Below are positions 1-10,296 of a DNA stretch of 64,000 nucleotides, piece by piece. Made by a program: the position numbers and the translations under genes. Position 1 is the first letter of the stretch; every line of letters begins with the position of its first letter. The DNA comes from Cranoglanis bouderius (taxonomy: Eukaryota; Chordata; Actinopteri; Siluriformes; Cranoglanididae): NCBI GenBank assembly GCA_023630585.1, contig CM042568.1:3699016-3763015 (forward strand). Reading direction: 5' to 3'. The notes under the pieces were generated by a model. That model worked only from the letters and a program-made list of their open reading frames with translations. It was not told where the DNA came from and ran no database searches.

Positions 1-2153
1 GTTTCATGATGCGACAAATGTTTTCAGTTCATTTCAGTTCAGCACCCGGACCCGGATTCAGCAAGAGAGCAAAGGCAGAGCAGAAGACAAAGTGGTGGAA
101 GTTGGAAAAGGAAGAGTGCGGTGTGGTTTTCAGGGAGGAGTTGAGACAGGCTTTAGGTGGTCAGGAGGTGCTTCCAGATGACTGGACTACTACAGCCAAA
201 GTGATCAGGGAGACAGGTAGGAAGGTGCTAGGTGTGTCATCTGGAAGGAGGAAAGAAGACAAGGAGACTTGGTGGTGGAATGAGGAAGTTCAGGAGAGTA
301 TCCAGAAGAAGAGGTTAGCTAGGAAGAAGTGGGACAGTGAGAGGACGGAGGAAAGTAGACAGGAATATAGGGAGATGCAGCGTGAGGTTAAGATAGAGGT
401 GGCAAAGGCCAAACAGAAAGCTTATGAGGACATGTATGCAAGGTTAGATAGTAAGGAAGGTGAGAGGGATTTGTATCGGTTGGCGAGGCAGAGGGATAGA
501 GATGGTTAAGGATGTGCAGCAGGTTAGAGTGATTAAAGATAGAGATGGAAATGTGTTGACAGGTGACAGGAGGGTGAGGGAAAGATGGAAGGAGTACTTT
601 GAGGAACTGATGAATGAGGAAAATGACAGAGAGAGAAGAGTAGTAGAGGCAAATATTGTTGAGCAGGAAGTAGAAAGGATTAGCAAGGGTGAAGTTAGGA
701 GAGCTTTGAAGAGGATGCAGAGAGGAAAGGCGGTTGGTCCTGATGACATACCAGTGGAGGTATGGAAGTGTCTAGGAGAGATGGCAGTAGAGTTTTTAAC
801 TAGGTTGTTCAACGAGGTCTTAGAGAGTGAGAGGATACCTGAGGACTGGAGGAGAAGTGTTTTGGTGCCGATCTTTAAGAACAAGGGAGATGTGCAGAGT
901 TGTAGAAACTACAGAGGTATTAAGCTGATGAGCCATACAATGAAGTTGTGGGAAAGAGTAGTGGAAGCAAGGCTAAGGGGAGAAGTGAGCATTTGTGAGC
1001 AGCAGTATGGTTTCATGCCAAGAAAGAGCACTACAGATGCAATATTTGCTTTGAGAATGTTGATGGAGAAGTACAGAGAGGGTCAGAAAGAGCTGCATTG
1101 TGTCTTTGTAGATTTAGAGAAAGCGTATGACAGGGTGCCAAGAGAGGAGCTGTGGTATTGTATGAGGAGGTCTGGATTGGCAGAGAAGTATGTTAGAGTG
1201 GTGCAGGATATGTATGAGAGCAGTAGGACAGTGGTAAGGTGTGCGGTAGGTGTGACAGAGGAGTTCACGGTGAAGGTGGGACTGCATCAAGGATCGGCTC
1301 TGAGCCCCTTCTTGTTTGCGGTGGTGATGGACAGGCTGACAGATGAGGTCAGACAGGAATCTCCATGGACTATGATGTTTGCGGATGACACTGTGATCTG
1401 TAGTGAGAGCAGGGAGCAGGTGGAGGAAACTCTAGAGAGGTGGAGGTTTGCTCTGGAGAGAAGAGGAATGAAGGTTTAGTCACAGCAAGACAGAATACAT
1501 GTGTGTGAATGAGAGGGATCCATGTGCAACAGTGAGGTCACAGGGAGAAGAGATAAAGAAGGTGCAGGATTTTAAGTACTTAGGGTCAACAGTCCAGAGC
1601 AACCGGGAGTGTGGAAAAGAGGTGAAGAAGCGTGTGCAGGCAGGTTGGAATGGGTGGAGAAAAGTGTCAGGTCTGTTGTGTGATAAAAGAGTACCAGCAA
1701 GAATGAAAGGAAAGGTGTACAGGACAGTAGTGAGACCAGCGATGTTGTATGGTTTGGAGACAGTTGCACTGAGGAAAAGACAGGAGGAAGAGTTAGAGGT
1801 AGCAGAGCTGAAGATGTTGAGGTTCTCTTTGGGAGTGACGAGGATGGATAGGATCAGGAACGAGTACATCAGGGGGACAGCACATGTGAGATGTTTTGGA
1901 GACAAAGTTAGAGAGGCCAGGTTGAGATGGTTTGGACATGTTCAGAGGAGGGAGAGTGAATATATCGGTAAAAGGATGCTGAGGTTAGAGCTGCCAGGCA
2001 GGAGGCCGAGAGGAAGACCAAAGAGGAGGTTTATGGATGTAGTGAAGGAGGACATGAAGGTAGTCGGTCTGAGAGAAGAGGATGCAGGGGATAGGGCTAG
2101 ATGGAGGCAGATGATTCGCTGTGGCGACCCCTGAAGGGAACAGCCGAAAGGAA
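1..2153 (+). mobile_element. Non-LTR retrotransposon (RTE-like LINE), 5' cut by window edge
   Basis: A LINE runs in from the left edge and ends near 2153, just after its last stop codon, with a short A/G-rich tail. Its coding region holds a reverse transcriptase and the C-terminal segment typical of RTE-like fish LINEs (GRRPRGRPKRRF, then RWRQMIRCGDP before the stop). It lies in intron 3 of fggy, on the opposite strand to that gene. Clade assignment rests on recalled C-terminal motifs and is moderately sure. Confidence 0.85.
6..2134 (+). pseudogene. Broken LINE polyprotein with reverse transcriptase
   Basis: Three open segments (6-509, 460-1479, 1499-2134) form one decayed polyprotein. The first ends by a one-base shift near 490-510, because the second frame continues the expected linker (KDVQQVRVIKDRDGN). 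The second carries the reverse transcriptase motifs: FVDLEKAYDRV (motif A), LHQGSALSPF (motif B) and MFADDTVI (motif C with the catalytic Asp pair). A TAG at 1477 separates it from the C-terminal part. The endonuclease domain lies mostly outside the window. The frame breaks mean this copy cannot make an intact protein. Confidence 0.85.
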
Positions 2154-2156
2154 AAG

Positions 2157-2260
2157 AAGATTGTGAATAACATATGGGTTTATGAGATTTGCAAATCATT
2201 GCATTCTGTTTTTATTTACATTTTACATAGCGTCCCAAGTTTTGTGGAATTGGGGTTGTA
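2157..2260. repeat. Terminal fragment of a Tc1-like element (CAACCCCAATTC terminus)
   Basis: About 100 bases ending in AATTGGGGTTGTA match the terminus of the element at 51060-52411 and of the fragment at 54735. The LINE ends directly beside it, so the LINE either inserted into this element or removed its other half. Confidence 0.6.
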
Positions 2261-2573
2261 CTAGAAAAGCTGTTGAAAATAAATGAATATTTAAACAGAT
2301 TTACTCTTAGTGTCCTTATTACTGATGTCCATATTTATAGTGTCCACAACATTTTAGGCTTGTTACTTCTCCATTTTTGGAAATGCGTACCATTAATGAA
2401 TTAAAATTCATCTTTCTGAAATATCTGTGATGCGTTTAGTGATTCTCGTGCTGATATGTTGCTTGTGCTGAGACAGGATTCGTGAGAATTTAGTGGTTGT
2501 GTGTCGCTCTGATGTCACACTGGGGTCATTTACGATGGTGTTTATTAGAGAAATGTGAAGCGAGATGGGTCAC

Positions 2574-4376
2574 CTCTTTCAGCCACAGTAACTTGGGCGG
2601 CTGCATTTCGGGAGACATCACGCCGCCTACGGCGCTCAGGACTCGGTGAGCCGTGGCTGTGATGCGAGACGCTTGTTCCGTCGCTCTGTGGTCCATCCAC
2701 ATGACCACGTTCCTCTCCTTGACACCTGACAGGAAAATGGAAGTGACCTGGATGAGAATATACTGCTTTCACTTGGATTGTATAAGATCGTGAACGTAAC
2801 ATGGCCGTTATGGAGCCTGAGCGATGAAAGAATCGGTGCAATACTGTGTACAGTCTTAGCACGGTGTACGATTTGTGACCTTTAATGCAGCACTTTCCTA
2901 ATTGACAGCATATCACAATCATTTACATATTCAAATTTGACATGGATTCAGTTTCTTTTATTCCATAAAGGATCTTCATTTGGGGCCTTGATGTCTAGAA
3001 TAAGGAGTATTCCAGTGACGAAAGAAAATTCTCGACCCTAAACATGCTGTCATTTCATTTTTTTGGGGTATACATTAAATATAGTCAGCTACAAAATTAT
3101 TGGCACCCTCGGTAATGACAGTCTGAGTGCTTGCTCGGTATTCTCCAGATCTCCTGAAGTACTGCACGAAGGAGTAGGCTTGTGTGATATGATTCTGTCG
3201 TTCCTACGTGATCTTACGTTGCCATGATATGCCATGACATAATATTATCGGCCCCACATATTGATTGCCCCTCAATTCCTGACTGCACAGCTGGTAATAT
3301 TATTACACCCTATATTACTCTCCTTGAACCTGAAATAGAGGAAATGCTCATTTTCTTGTTTTGTTTTAGATGAAGAAAATCATTCATTGTGATTTTATTA
3401 ACAGTACATCGCGCAATACCGCACAAGCCTATGCAAAAAGAGAGTCAATAAATATATTTATTAAACAAATAGTGTCGGTGCTAAACTGTGATTGGCTGCA
3501 TTCGAAACTGTCGATATACACACACCTGGGACGGCACCGCGGATTACTGAATCTGTATAAAGGTGCCTGGTTTTAAACCAGTAAGTCATTTTTTTGTCCA
3601 TAGAATACTCTCAGCTTTGTCTGTTAGGTTGCTTAGCAACTACAGTGTATGGTTAACACAGAACGGAAACTTTTACCACAGTAAAACTCTGAGAGGTCTT
3701 CTACGCATTTCTGTCGAGGGCGCCAATAATTCTGGAGCTGGATGTCTATTCAGAGATCCTAGCAGAACCTTTGTTGGGCCACGTCTCCAGCTGTAAGTGT
3801 TTCAATAGCAATAAATGTAAGCCATCTCAAACGATGCCGTTCTTGACGGACGTGAACATGTCGGGATGAAGAGCTCGGGTGCACACACACCTCCTGAGCT
3901 GCTCACCATCTTTATTAACGGCTACAGGCTGAAAGTTCTGGTCCAGAACCACCAACGAGCACGTGGCGTCGAACCCGATCCCTCTCACACGCTCCTTCAC
4001 GATGCCTTTGGTCACTTTCTGCGACGGGAGAGCGAGAGAGAGAGATTAAACACACACACATTTACAATCAGATACTTAATACACTTAATGCTGAGGTCTA
4101 TATAGGGAATAAAACACTTGTGGGCGGAGTTACAGAGGACACACCCATGTACCATGTACCCATGCCTTTTTTCACCTTCACAGTGCTGCAGCATTTCCTC
4201 CAGATGTCTTCTGAAGATTGCTCGTAATGATCTGTCTTAGGCTGCCAGATGTTTATGGGCTCCTCGGCTGTGGCTGTAACACGGCCGTCGCGGGAAACCA
4301 GCGCGGCTCGAACGCTGCTGCTGCCCACATCCACGCCCACATAACACCAATCGTCCACGGATGAAGAGCTTGTCAT
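2574..4376 (-). CDS. fggy: FGGY carbohydrate kinase domain-containing protein, exons 1-3 (partial)
   Basis: Three minus-strand exons encode the first 155 residues of FGGY, a sugar kinase of the FGGY/ribulokinase fold (family length about 550 aa). Exon 1 is 4176-4376 (start ATG 4376-4374, 67 codons), exon 2 is 3907-4018 and exon 3 is 2574-2725. All have GT/AG borders in matching phase (ends AAG|gtgaaa, GATG|gtgagc, GAG|gtgacc). The N-terminal phosphate-binding segment reads YVGVDVGSSSVRAALV, followed by EQSSEDIW, then RGIGFDATCSLVVLDQNFQP, MWMDHRA and GGVMSPEMQPPKLLWLKE, all near identical to recalled human FGGY. The ATP-binding C-terminal lobe lies beyond the left edge. Introns hold a LINE (1-2153) and a MITE (3086-3740). 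Human FGGY is also a neighbour of JUN, which supports the assignment. The family is thought to phosphorylate sugars such as ribulose or xylulose; the substrate in fish is not shown here. Confidence 0.92.
3086..3740. repeat. Tc1-like MITE in fggy intron 2
   Basis: The ends are inverted copies: the left reads CAGCTACAAAATTATTGGCA, and the right, read in reverse, gives CAGCTCCAGAATTATTGGCG. The 655-bp interior has no transposase frame. The termini resemble Tc1-type ends; a flanking TA pair is not clear. Confidence 0.55.
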
Positions 4377-4599
4377 TGAACTGTCTGCATATAAAGAGAC
4401 ACGTGCGTGTTATCAAACAGACATACAGTACGCAGAGGTTTTATTTCATGATCTGATCTTAATGTGTATCTAATGCTCTGTAATAATACTTTAATTGAAT
4501 GATTCCGATTGCTCAGGGGGTGTTGATTCATTTTCGTGTCTATAGGGGACTCCGCATAACCTAAGACTGAATATACACGGACAAAAACACGTGTCATTA

Positions 4600-4835
4600 A
4601 TGAGGAGATGTTCAATAACATTAATGGAAGGAGTCTCCAGCGTCGGCGATTTGTAACACTCAGGACAGAGGAATTTACACGTCGTGGTTTCTCAGTAACA
4701 TGACGAGCTCTATTTTTGACTTCAAGAAAGATGAAAAAAAGAGACGTCGGTGAGGGAATGACGTAAATGAGAACAGGAACTAACTTGTTTTGCACGTTTT
4801 CCACAACAGTGGAGTAACTATAAACTGATACAAAG
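4600..4835 (-). repeat. Dispersed MITE family, copy A (split by Tc1)
   Basis: The text 'ggaaggagtctccag' and following sequence also occur near 20140 and 42970 in the same orientation, and near 14910, 15480, 29260 and 52650 in the opposite one. The repeat resumes after the Tc1 element at 6232 (GTCGTTCTTTAATAAA matches 43190-43212), so the Tc1 inserted into this copy. Confidence 0.6.
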
Positions 4836-5065
4836 TACAGTGGGGGAAAAAAGTATTTGATCCCCTGATGATTTTGTATGTTTGCCCACTGACAAAGAAA
4901 TGATCAGTCTATAATTTTAATGGTAGGTGTATTTTAACAGTGAGAGACAGAATAACAACAAAAAAATCCAGAAAAACGCATTTCAAAAAAGTTATAAATT
5001 GATTTGCATTTTAATGAGGGAAATAAGTATTTGACCCCCTATCAGTCAGCAAGATTTCTGGCTCC

Positions 5066-5161
5066 CAGGTGTCTTTTACACAGGTAATGAGCTGAGATTA
5101 GGAGCACTCTCTTAAAGGGAGTGCTCCTAATCTCAGTTTGTTACCTGTAAAAAGACACCTG
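5066..5161. repeat. 96-bp palindrome in the Tc1 leader
   Basis: The core is a perfect 18-bp inverted repeat (5092-5109 against 5119-5136) with a 9-base loop. Outer arms (CAGGTGTC at 5066, GACACCTG at 5154) extend the pairing over about 45 bases per side with a few mismatches. An RNA copy would form a long hairpin. It lies between the left terminus and the transposase start. Confidence 0.85.
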
Positions 5162-5203
5162 TCCACAGAAGCAATCAATCAATCAGTTTCCAAACACTCC
5201 ACC

Positions 5204-6023
5204 ATGGCCAAGACCAAAGAGCTGTCCAAGGATGTCAGGGACAAGATTGTAGACCTACACAAGGCTGGAATGGGCTAAGAGACCATCGCCAAGCAGCTTG
5301 GTGAGAAGGTTACAACAGTTGGTGTGATTATTCGCAAATGGAAGAAACTGTCAGTCTCCCTCGGTCTGGGGCTCCATGCAAGATCTCACCTTGTGGAGTT
5401 TCAATGATCATGAGAACGGTGAGGAATCAGCCCAGAACTACACGGGAGGATCTTGTTAATGATCTCAAGGTAGCTGGGACCATAGTCACCAAGAAAACAA
5501 TTGGTAACACTCTACGCCGTGAAGGACTGAAATCCTGCAGCGCCCGCAAGGTCCCCCTGCTCAAGAAAGCACATGTACAGGCCCGTCTGAAGTTTGCCTG
5601 AATGATTCAGAGGAGAACTGGGTGAAAGTGTTGTGGTCAGGTGTGGTCAGATCTCTCTGGCATCAGCTCAACTCGCCGTGTTTGGAGGAGGAGGAATGCT
5701 GCCTATGACCCCAAGTCATAACACCATCCCCACCGTCAAACATGGAGGTGGGAACATTATGCTTTGGGGGTGTTTTTCCGCTAAGGGACAGGACAACTGC
5801 ACCGCATCAAAGGGACGATGGACGGGGCCATGTACCGTCAAATCTTGGGTGAGAACCTCCTTCCCTCAGCCAGGGCATTGAAAATGACCTTAATGACTTG
5901 GAGAGGATCTGCAAAGAGGAGTGGAACAAAACCCCTCCTGAGATGTGTGCAAACCTGGTGGCCAACTACAAGAAACGTCTGACCTCTGTGATTGCCAACA
6001 AGGGTTTTGCCACCGAGTACTAA
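5204..6023 (+). pseudogene. Tc1 transposase, inactivated and internally deleted
   Basis: The frame starts at ATG 5204 (MAKTKELSKDVRDKIVDLHK) and shows the helix-turn-helix region, but an in-frame stop follows GMG near 5277. Further pieces appear at 5338-5601 (second DNA-binding helix set) and 5633-5881 (GGGNIMLWGCFSA). The original C-terminus (LERICKEEWNKTPPEMCANL ... GFATEY, stop 6021-6023) is still readable after a frameshift. The central catalytic block with the second Asp and the Glu (DD34E type) is missing between about 5865 and 5890. The element cannot mobilise itself. Confidence 0.85.
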
Positions 6024-7124
6024 GTCGAAGGGGTCAAATACTTATTTCCCTCATTAAAATGCAAATCAATTTATAACTTTTTTGAAATGTGTTTTTCTGG
6101 ATTTTTTTTTATGTTATTCTGTCTCTCACTGTTAAAATACACCTACCATTAAAATTATAGACTGATCATTTCTTTGTCAGTGGGCAAACGTACAAAATCA
6201 GCAGGGGATCAAATACTTTCCCCCCCCACTGTATTAGGTGTCGTTCTTTAATAAATTGAAATGAAAAAAGTTTCAGTTATATCGAGTAACATTAAATTAT
6301 GAACTGATTCGACCGCTCAGACATTTATAATTAAAGCACATCATTTTCTGTTTGTTAAATTCTTTTTTTTTTTTTTTTAAATAATTAATATAAAACGATC
6401 CAGTGACAAACGTTTGGAGCTTTCAAATATTTTTTCAAGATGATCTAGAATTAAACAGGCCAATTTATAAAATAGAAAACACCTTTTACATAAATTTTAT
6501 ATATATATATATATATATCAGATTTTCCTGACTCTCTTTTATCAGTTTCTTGTGCTTCATATTATAACTGAACAAACTAGACAAGACCAGACTACAGTAG
6601 AGTTTGTAAAGCTTTAAAAGAGTAGACATTAATTCTTTTCTACTGGAATATAAAGTTATAAATAAGAATAGTTTGTTTTCATTTGATATGAAGGCATATT
6701 TTCAGTAGGTGGCCCAGCTGGTCACGTGCCCAAAGTCATTCATGTACCTTTAGGAAGTATAAATCTTTTTTTTTATTATTATTATTATTTAATAAATAAA
6801 TAAATAAATAATAATACACAAAAATTATATCTAGTTATTTTCTTTTCGGTTTCACTACAACTCTGCACACTAATCTCACTAATTACAGTTAAAATAACGG
6901 AAGCATTGTTTTTACTTTTTGAATGTAGCCCACTGATGAGATAAACACCGAAAAACAAAGCACAAGAAAGCTGTTAGAATGTCTGCATATTTTATAAATA
7001 TGCTTTAAAAACAGCGTTATATCAGATTAATTCATTAAAAATGATTGTTTTACCAGGAAATGAGACGCGCTGATTTATTTAAAAGCACAAAACCTAAACA
7101 GTATCAGTGAACTGGAGACTTCGA

Positions 7125-7205
7125 GCTACGGCGAGAGAGAAGGAGCAAACCGCGGAGCAGAAAAACACAACGCGCTGACGTCACTGAGCCACCGCCAGGG
7201 GGAAA
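7125..7205. promoter_or_regulatory. GC-rich patch with full CRE palindrome; possible fggy promoter
   Basis: TGACGTCA at 7176-7183 is a perfect cAMP-response element inside an otherwise AT-rich interval, next to CGCGG and CGCGCTG text. It lies 2.8 kb upstream of the fggy start codon on the side expected for its promoter. That would require an untranslated first exon here, which cannot be proved from the sequence. Confidence 0.3.
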
Positions 7206-7366
7206 TGATTCAAAAGAAATTCAAATAATAAAACAGACGTGAAGCAAACAAACAAACCAATAAATGAATAAATAAATGCATAAATAAATTAGAGTGCATT
7301 ATTAGTATTATCGTTGTTTGAAAAAAATATACTTATTAACAAAGGTGTGCATTAATATTTAACAAT

Positions 7367-7413
7367 ACTACTACTACTACTACTACTACTACTAATAATA
7401 ATAATAATAATAA
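7367..7413. repeat. Trinucleotide microsatellite (ACT)n(AAT)n
   Basis: Nine or so ACT units pass directly into AAT units. Confidence 0.95.
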
Positions 7414-8159
7414 GGAGTAGAAGTAATAGTTAATAAGATAATTATAATAAAATAATAAATGTGAGCCAAATGAATTAAAAGTGTGTTGAAACGTTAATAC
7501 ATCTATCTATCTATAATTAAAAAAAATTTTTTTTTTAAAGATTCCAGGCTAAAATTGTCATCCTTAAAACCATACTACATGAATAACACTCAGACAAATC
7601 TATCTATAACACGTGTCATAACGACTTAACTTTATTTTTTACACTTGCTTTCCATATATTATTATTTTTATTCCTTTTAACACTTCCATTTAATAAACAT
7701 GTATTGATTTGTTTTAATATGAAGCATTGCTGCTATAGTGTATGATTGACCCTGTACAGCTGTAGTCCATAATTAATACTACAAAATGATCCACTGAGTC
7801 AATTTCAAACTGAATCACGAGACCGTTACGATCGTCTAATTACATTCAGTTATTCTAAATCAACTAACAAACAGCCAGATTTTATCCCGAGTTTTTAAAG
7901 CACAGAATCTCATAAAAACCTGCCAGCACATGAAGTCGTAGGCGTTCATGAACAGCCGAGTTATCTCGGTGATTCATTAGAGTGATTCATCACAGACGTG
8001 CAGTCAGACAGGACGGAGTCTCTGTGGCTGAGTGTAGTGCAGGAGTGGGAATATCTCTGACTCGTCTTCATGACAGCAGAAATGTAAAATGAAGCGTTTA
8101 TTACAGTGGGATTGAATGTTGGCCTAGTTTGGCAGCTTTTACACAAAAAACATCACAGG

Positions 8160-9030
8160 ATTCACGTCAACTTTACACGTGTGATTTCCGAACACCTCAC
8201 ATCTTCCGCACATTTTGCGCACTTCTGCGTGTAAATGTTCTGTGATTTTTCTCTGATGCCTTTATTATCGTGTGATTCGTTTACTTCTTTTCACATGATT
8301 TATTTTATTTCCACATGTAATTAAAAAAACAACGATTAATTTATATCCACGTGTGATTTTCACGTGATTCGCGTACTTTTACGTGTGATTTTCACGCGAC
8401 TCGTTAATTTTCATGTGTGATTTTTACGTGATTTCATGTATTTTTCATGAGTGATACATATTTTGTCACCTGGGTAATGTATTTTTACGTGACTTTTACA
8501 CGCGATTAATTTATATCCACGTGTGATTTTCACGTGATTCGCGTACTTTTACGTGTGATTTTCACGCGACTCGTTAATTTCCATGTGTGATTTTTACGTG
8601 ATTTCATTTATTTTTCATGAGTGATACATATTTTGTCACCTGGGTAATGTATTTTTACGTGACTTTTACACGCGATTAATTTATTTCCACGTATGATATT
8701 TCACATGATTCGTTTATTTGCAGGTGATTTTTTTCCCCCAAGTGATTCATTTGTTTTCACACACGATTCATTAATTCATTTCTTTTTAAAGTCGTTTCTT
8801 TTCAGACGTAATTTTTTTTTTTTACACGACGAATTGATTTTCACGTGTGATTTCTTTGCGGGATTTATTTATTTAGTTTTGCACGTTTTAATGATCTATT
8901 TCTTTATTTCCACGTGTGATTCCTACAAGGTTGATTCATTTTCATGTGAACCTAAGGGCACGAATATTTCTTTCGCACATGCTCACACGTTATTCATATG
9001 TTGTCGCGTGTTTACTTGAGTTTCTACACG
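8160..9030. repeat. CACGTG-rich repeat array with a 170-bp tandem duplication
   Basis: Units 8334-8503 and 8504-8673 are almost identical 170-bp direct repeats, and a third degenerate copy starts at 8674. Within and around them a shorter motif close to TTTTCACGTGTGATT recurs many times from about 8170 to 9020. The array therefore grew from a short motif, then by 170-bp duplication. It contains many CACGTG/ACGTG E-box-like words. It lies between fggy and jun. Confidence 0.85.
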
Positions 9031-9109
9031 TCAGGTTTCAGGCCATAACGTGATGAAATTTTCTTTTTATTGATGTGATTCCATTCATCGTTTATCTTTC
9101 GTTCATCCT

Positions 9110-9340
9110 CAGGGTTGCGCTGTATCTGGAGTGTATCCTGGGAAAACTGAGGTAGGGGTACAGTCTGGATGTGGCATCATTCACACACTCATTCACACCA
9201 AGGGGCGATTTAGATTCGCCAGCGCACCTACTTTTGGAGGTGGGAGGAAACTGGAGATCCAGGAGGAAACCCAGTACAGTACAGACGTTAACCTGAGCTC
9301 AGGATCGAACCCTGGGGCTGTGATCACATCTCACTCACGT
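9110..9340 (+). repeat. Fish interspersed repeat (SINE/LINE-tail type)
   Basis: The text GGGCGATTTAGATTCGCCAG ... GGTGGGAGGAAACTGGAGA ... GAGGAAACCCA followed by GGATCGAACCCTGGGGCTG is a widespread teleost repeat signature. The open frame at 9131-9499 is a by-product of it. Confidence 0.6.
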
Positions 9341-9889
9341 AATCAGCAGAAAACCCCCCAAGACAGAGGAGTCAGTCTTGCTAAAATGTTCCGAGCGGAG
9401 ATTTCGACTCGATGTGCCAAATACCTCCACGTGTTTGTTGACGTGCAGCCGAGGCAACTGCCGAAGCGTTCGTGCCACACGGCGGGTTACAGGGGCTAAC
9501 AAACCGTACAAATGAAAGCTTCTCACACAATTCTCTCATCTGGACACGAGGATAAGAACCAATGTGTCGTGTTGTGTCTTTTTTTTCCCATCCACTTGAA
9601 CCTTACATGTACATTTGGGCTGTAATTTCACTTTCTTACACTCTTGTTCCAGCCTCTTTCCTTTAGACCACACCATTACTGCTTTATTATTATCTTACAC
9701 AAACATCTAACTTTCCTATTTAACTTATTTTTTAAAATTTATTAGTTATTTATTTATTTATCCCACCCCTGATGCAAACCCTTCTCCCTCCACTGCATCT
9801 TAAACTTGAGTAATCAGATCCTCCAGTGCAATACGTAATCCCAAGGTGCACCGCTCAATGAATAAGCGCATTACCTAATCCCATAAAGC

Positions 9890-10030
9890 ATTGCGGTGGG
9901 CGGGGGTGGTTTTGGAGTGCTGAAGCCCCGCCCACCGCTCTCGTGTGGACCAGTGAGTGTTGTTTGACATGACATCATCTTTATTTTCAGTGCGCGAGCT
10001 GCGCCGTGCCTCCGGGAGAAAAAAAAAAAA
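9890..10030 (+). promoter_or_regulatory. jun promoter: GC boxes, TGACATCA element, MEF2-like box
   Basis: GC boxes (GGGCGGGGG near 9900, CCCCGCCC near 9928) precede TGACATCA at 9970-9977 and the A/T box CTTTATTTTCAG at 9979-9990. In mammalian JUN the autoregulatory AP-1/ATF site TGACATCA also lies just upstream of a MEF2 site, so order and spacing match. Transcription probably starts within the next 30-60 bases, leaving a 5' leader of about 250 bases before the ATG at 10297. This suggests AP-1/ATF2 self-regulation. Confidence 0.7.
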
Positions 10031-10296
10031 AACAACAAAAAAACAACCCACCAAGAAACTTTGTTTCCACGTCGGAAGTGTGAGAGGATGTTTCAGGATC
10101 TTGTTCGAACCGAAGGAAAACTTTCCTGGAAAAGTTGTTCTTGTTGTTGTTGTTGCTGCTGTTGTTTTTAATCAACGGATGCAAGAGTGATCAGTTTGAA
10201 GTTTTTAAGGTGCGCGGGTTTGGGGTTTGGTTTTGTTTTACGCGCACATCTCTCTGCAGAAATTTTCAGTACTTACTTTAAAAAAAAATTTAAAAA

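Larger units (their letters stand above)
4838..6231 (+). mobile_element. Tc1/mariner element, 1394 bp, TA target duplication
   Basis: Inverted termini begin CAGTGGGGGAAAAAAGTATT and end with its near complement. Both ends are flanked by TA (4836-4837 and 6232-6233). The long inverted repeats extend more than 150 bp (GTTTGCCCACTGACAAAG at the left, its complement at the right). The element lies upstream of fggy exon 1. Confidence 0.93.
6234..8160. other. Non-coding stretch between fggy and the 8.2-kb repeat
   Basis: No coding exon is seen. It is AT-rich with short simple repeats ((AT) at 6499-6518, (AAAT) near 6790-6815, an ACT-then-AAT tract at 7367-7413). The only GC-rich patch, 7125-7205, contains a CRE-like site and could be the fggy promoter. 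Confidence 0.5.

Noticed and set aside
2545..2922. 125-codon minus frame as an independent gene
   Set aside because: It overlaps fggy exon 3 out of frame; the splice-consistent frame gives FGGY sequence.
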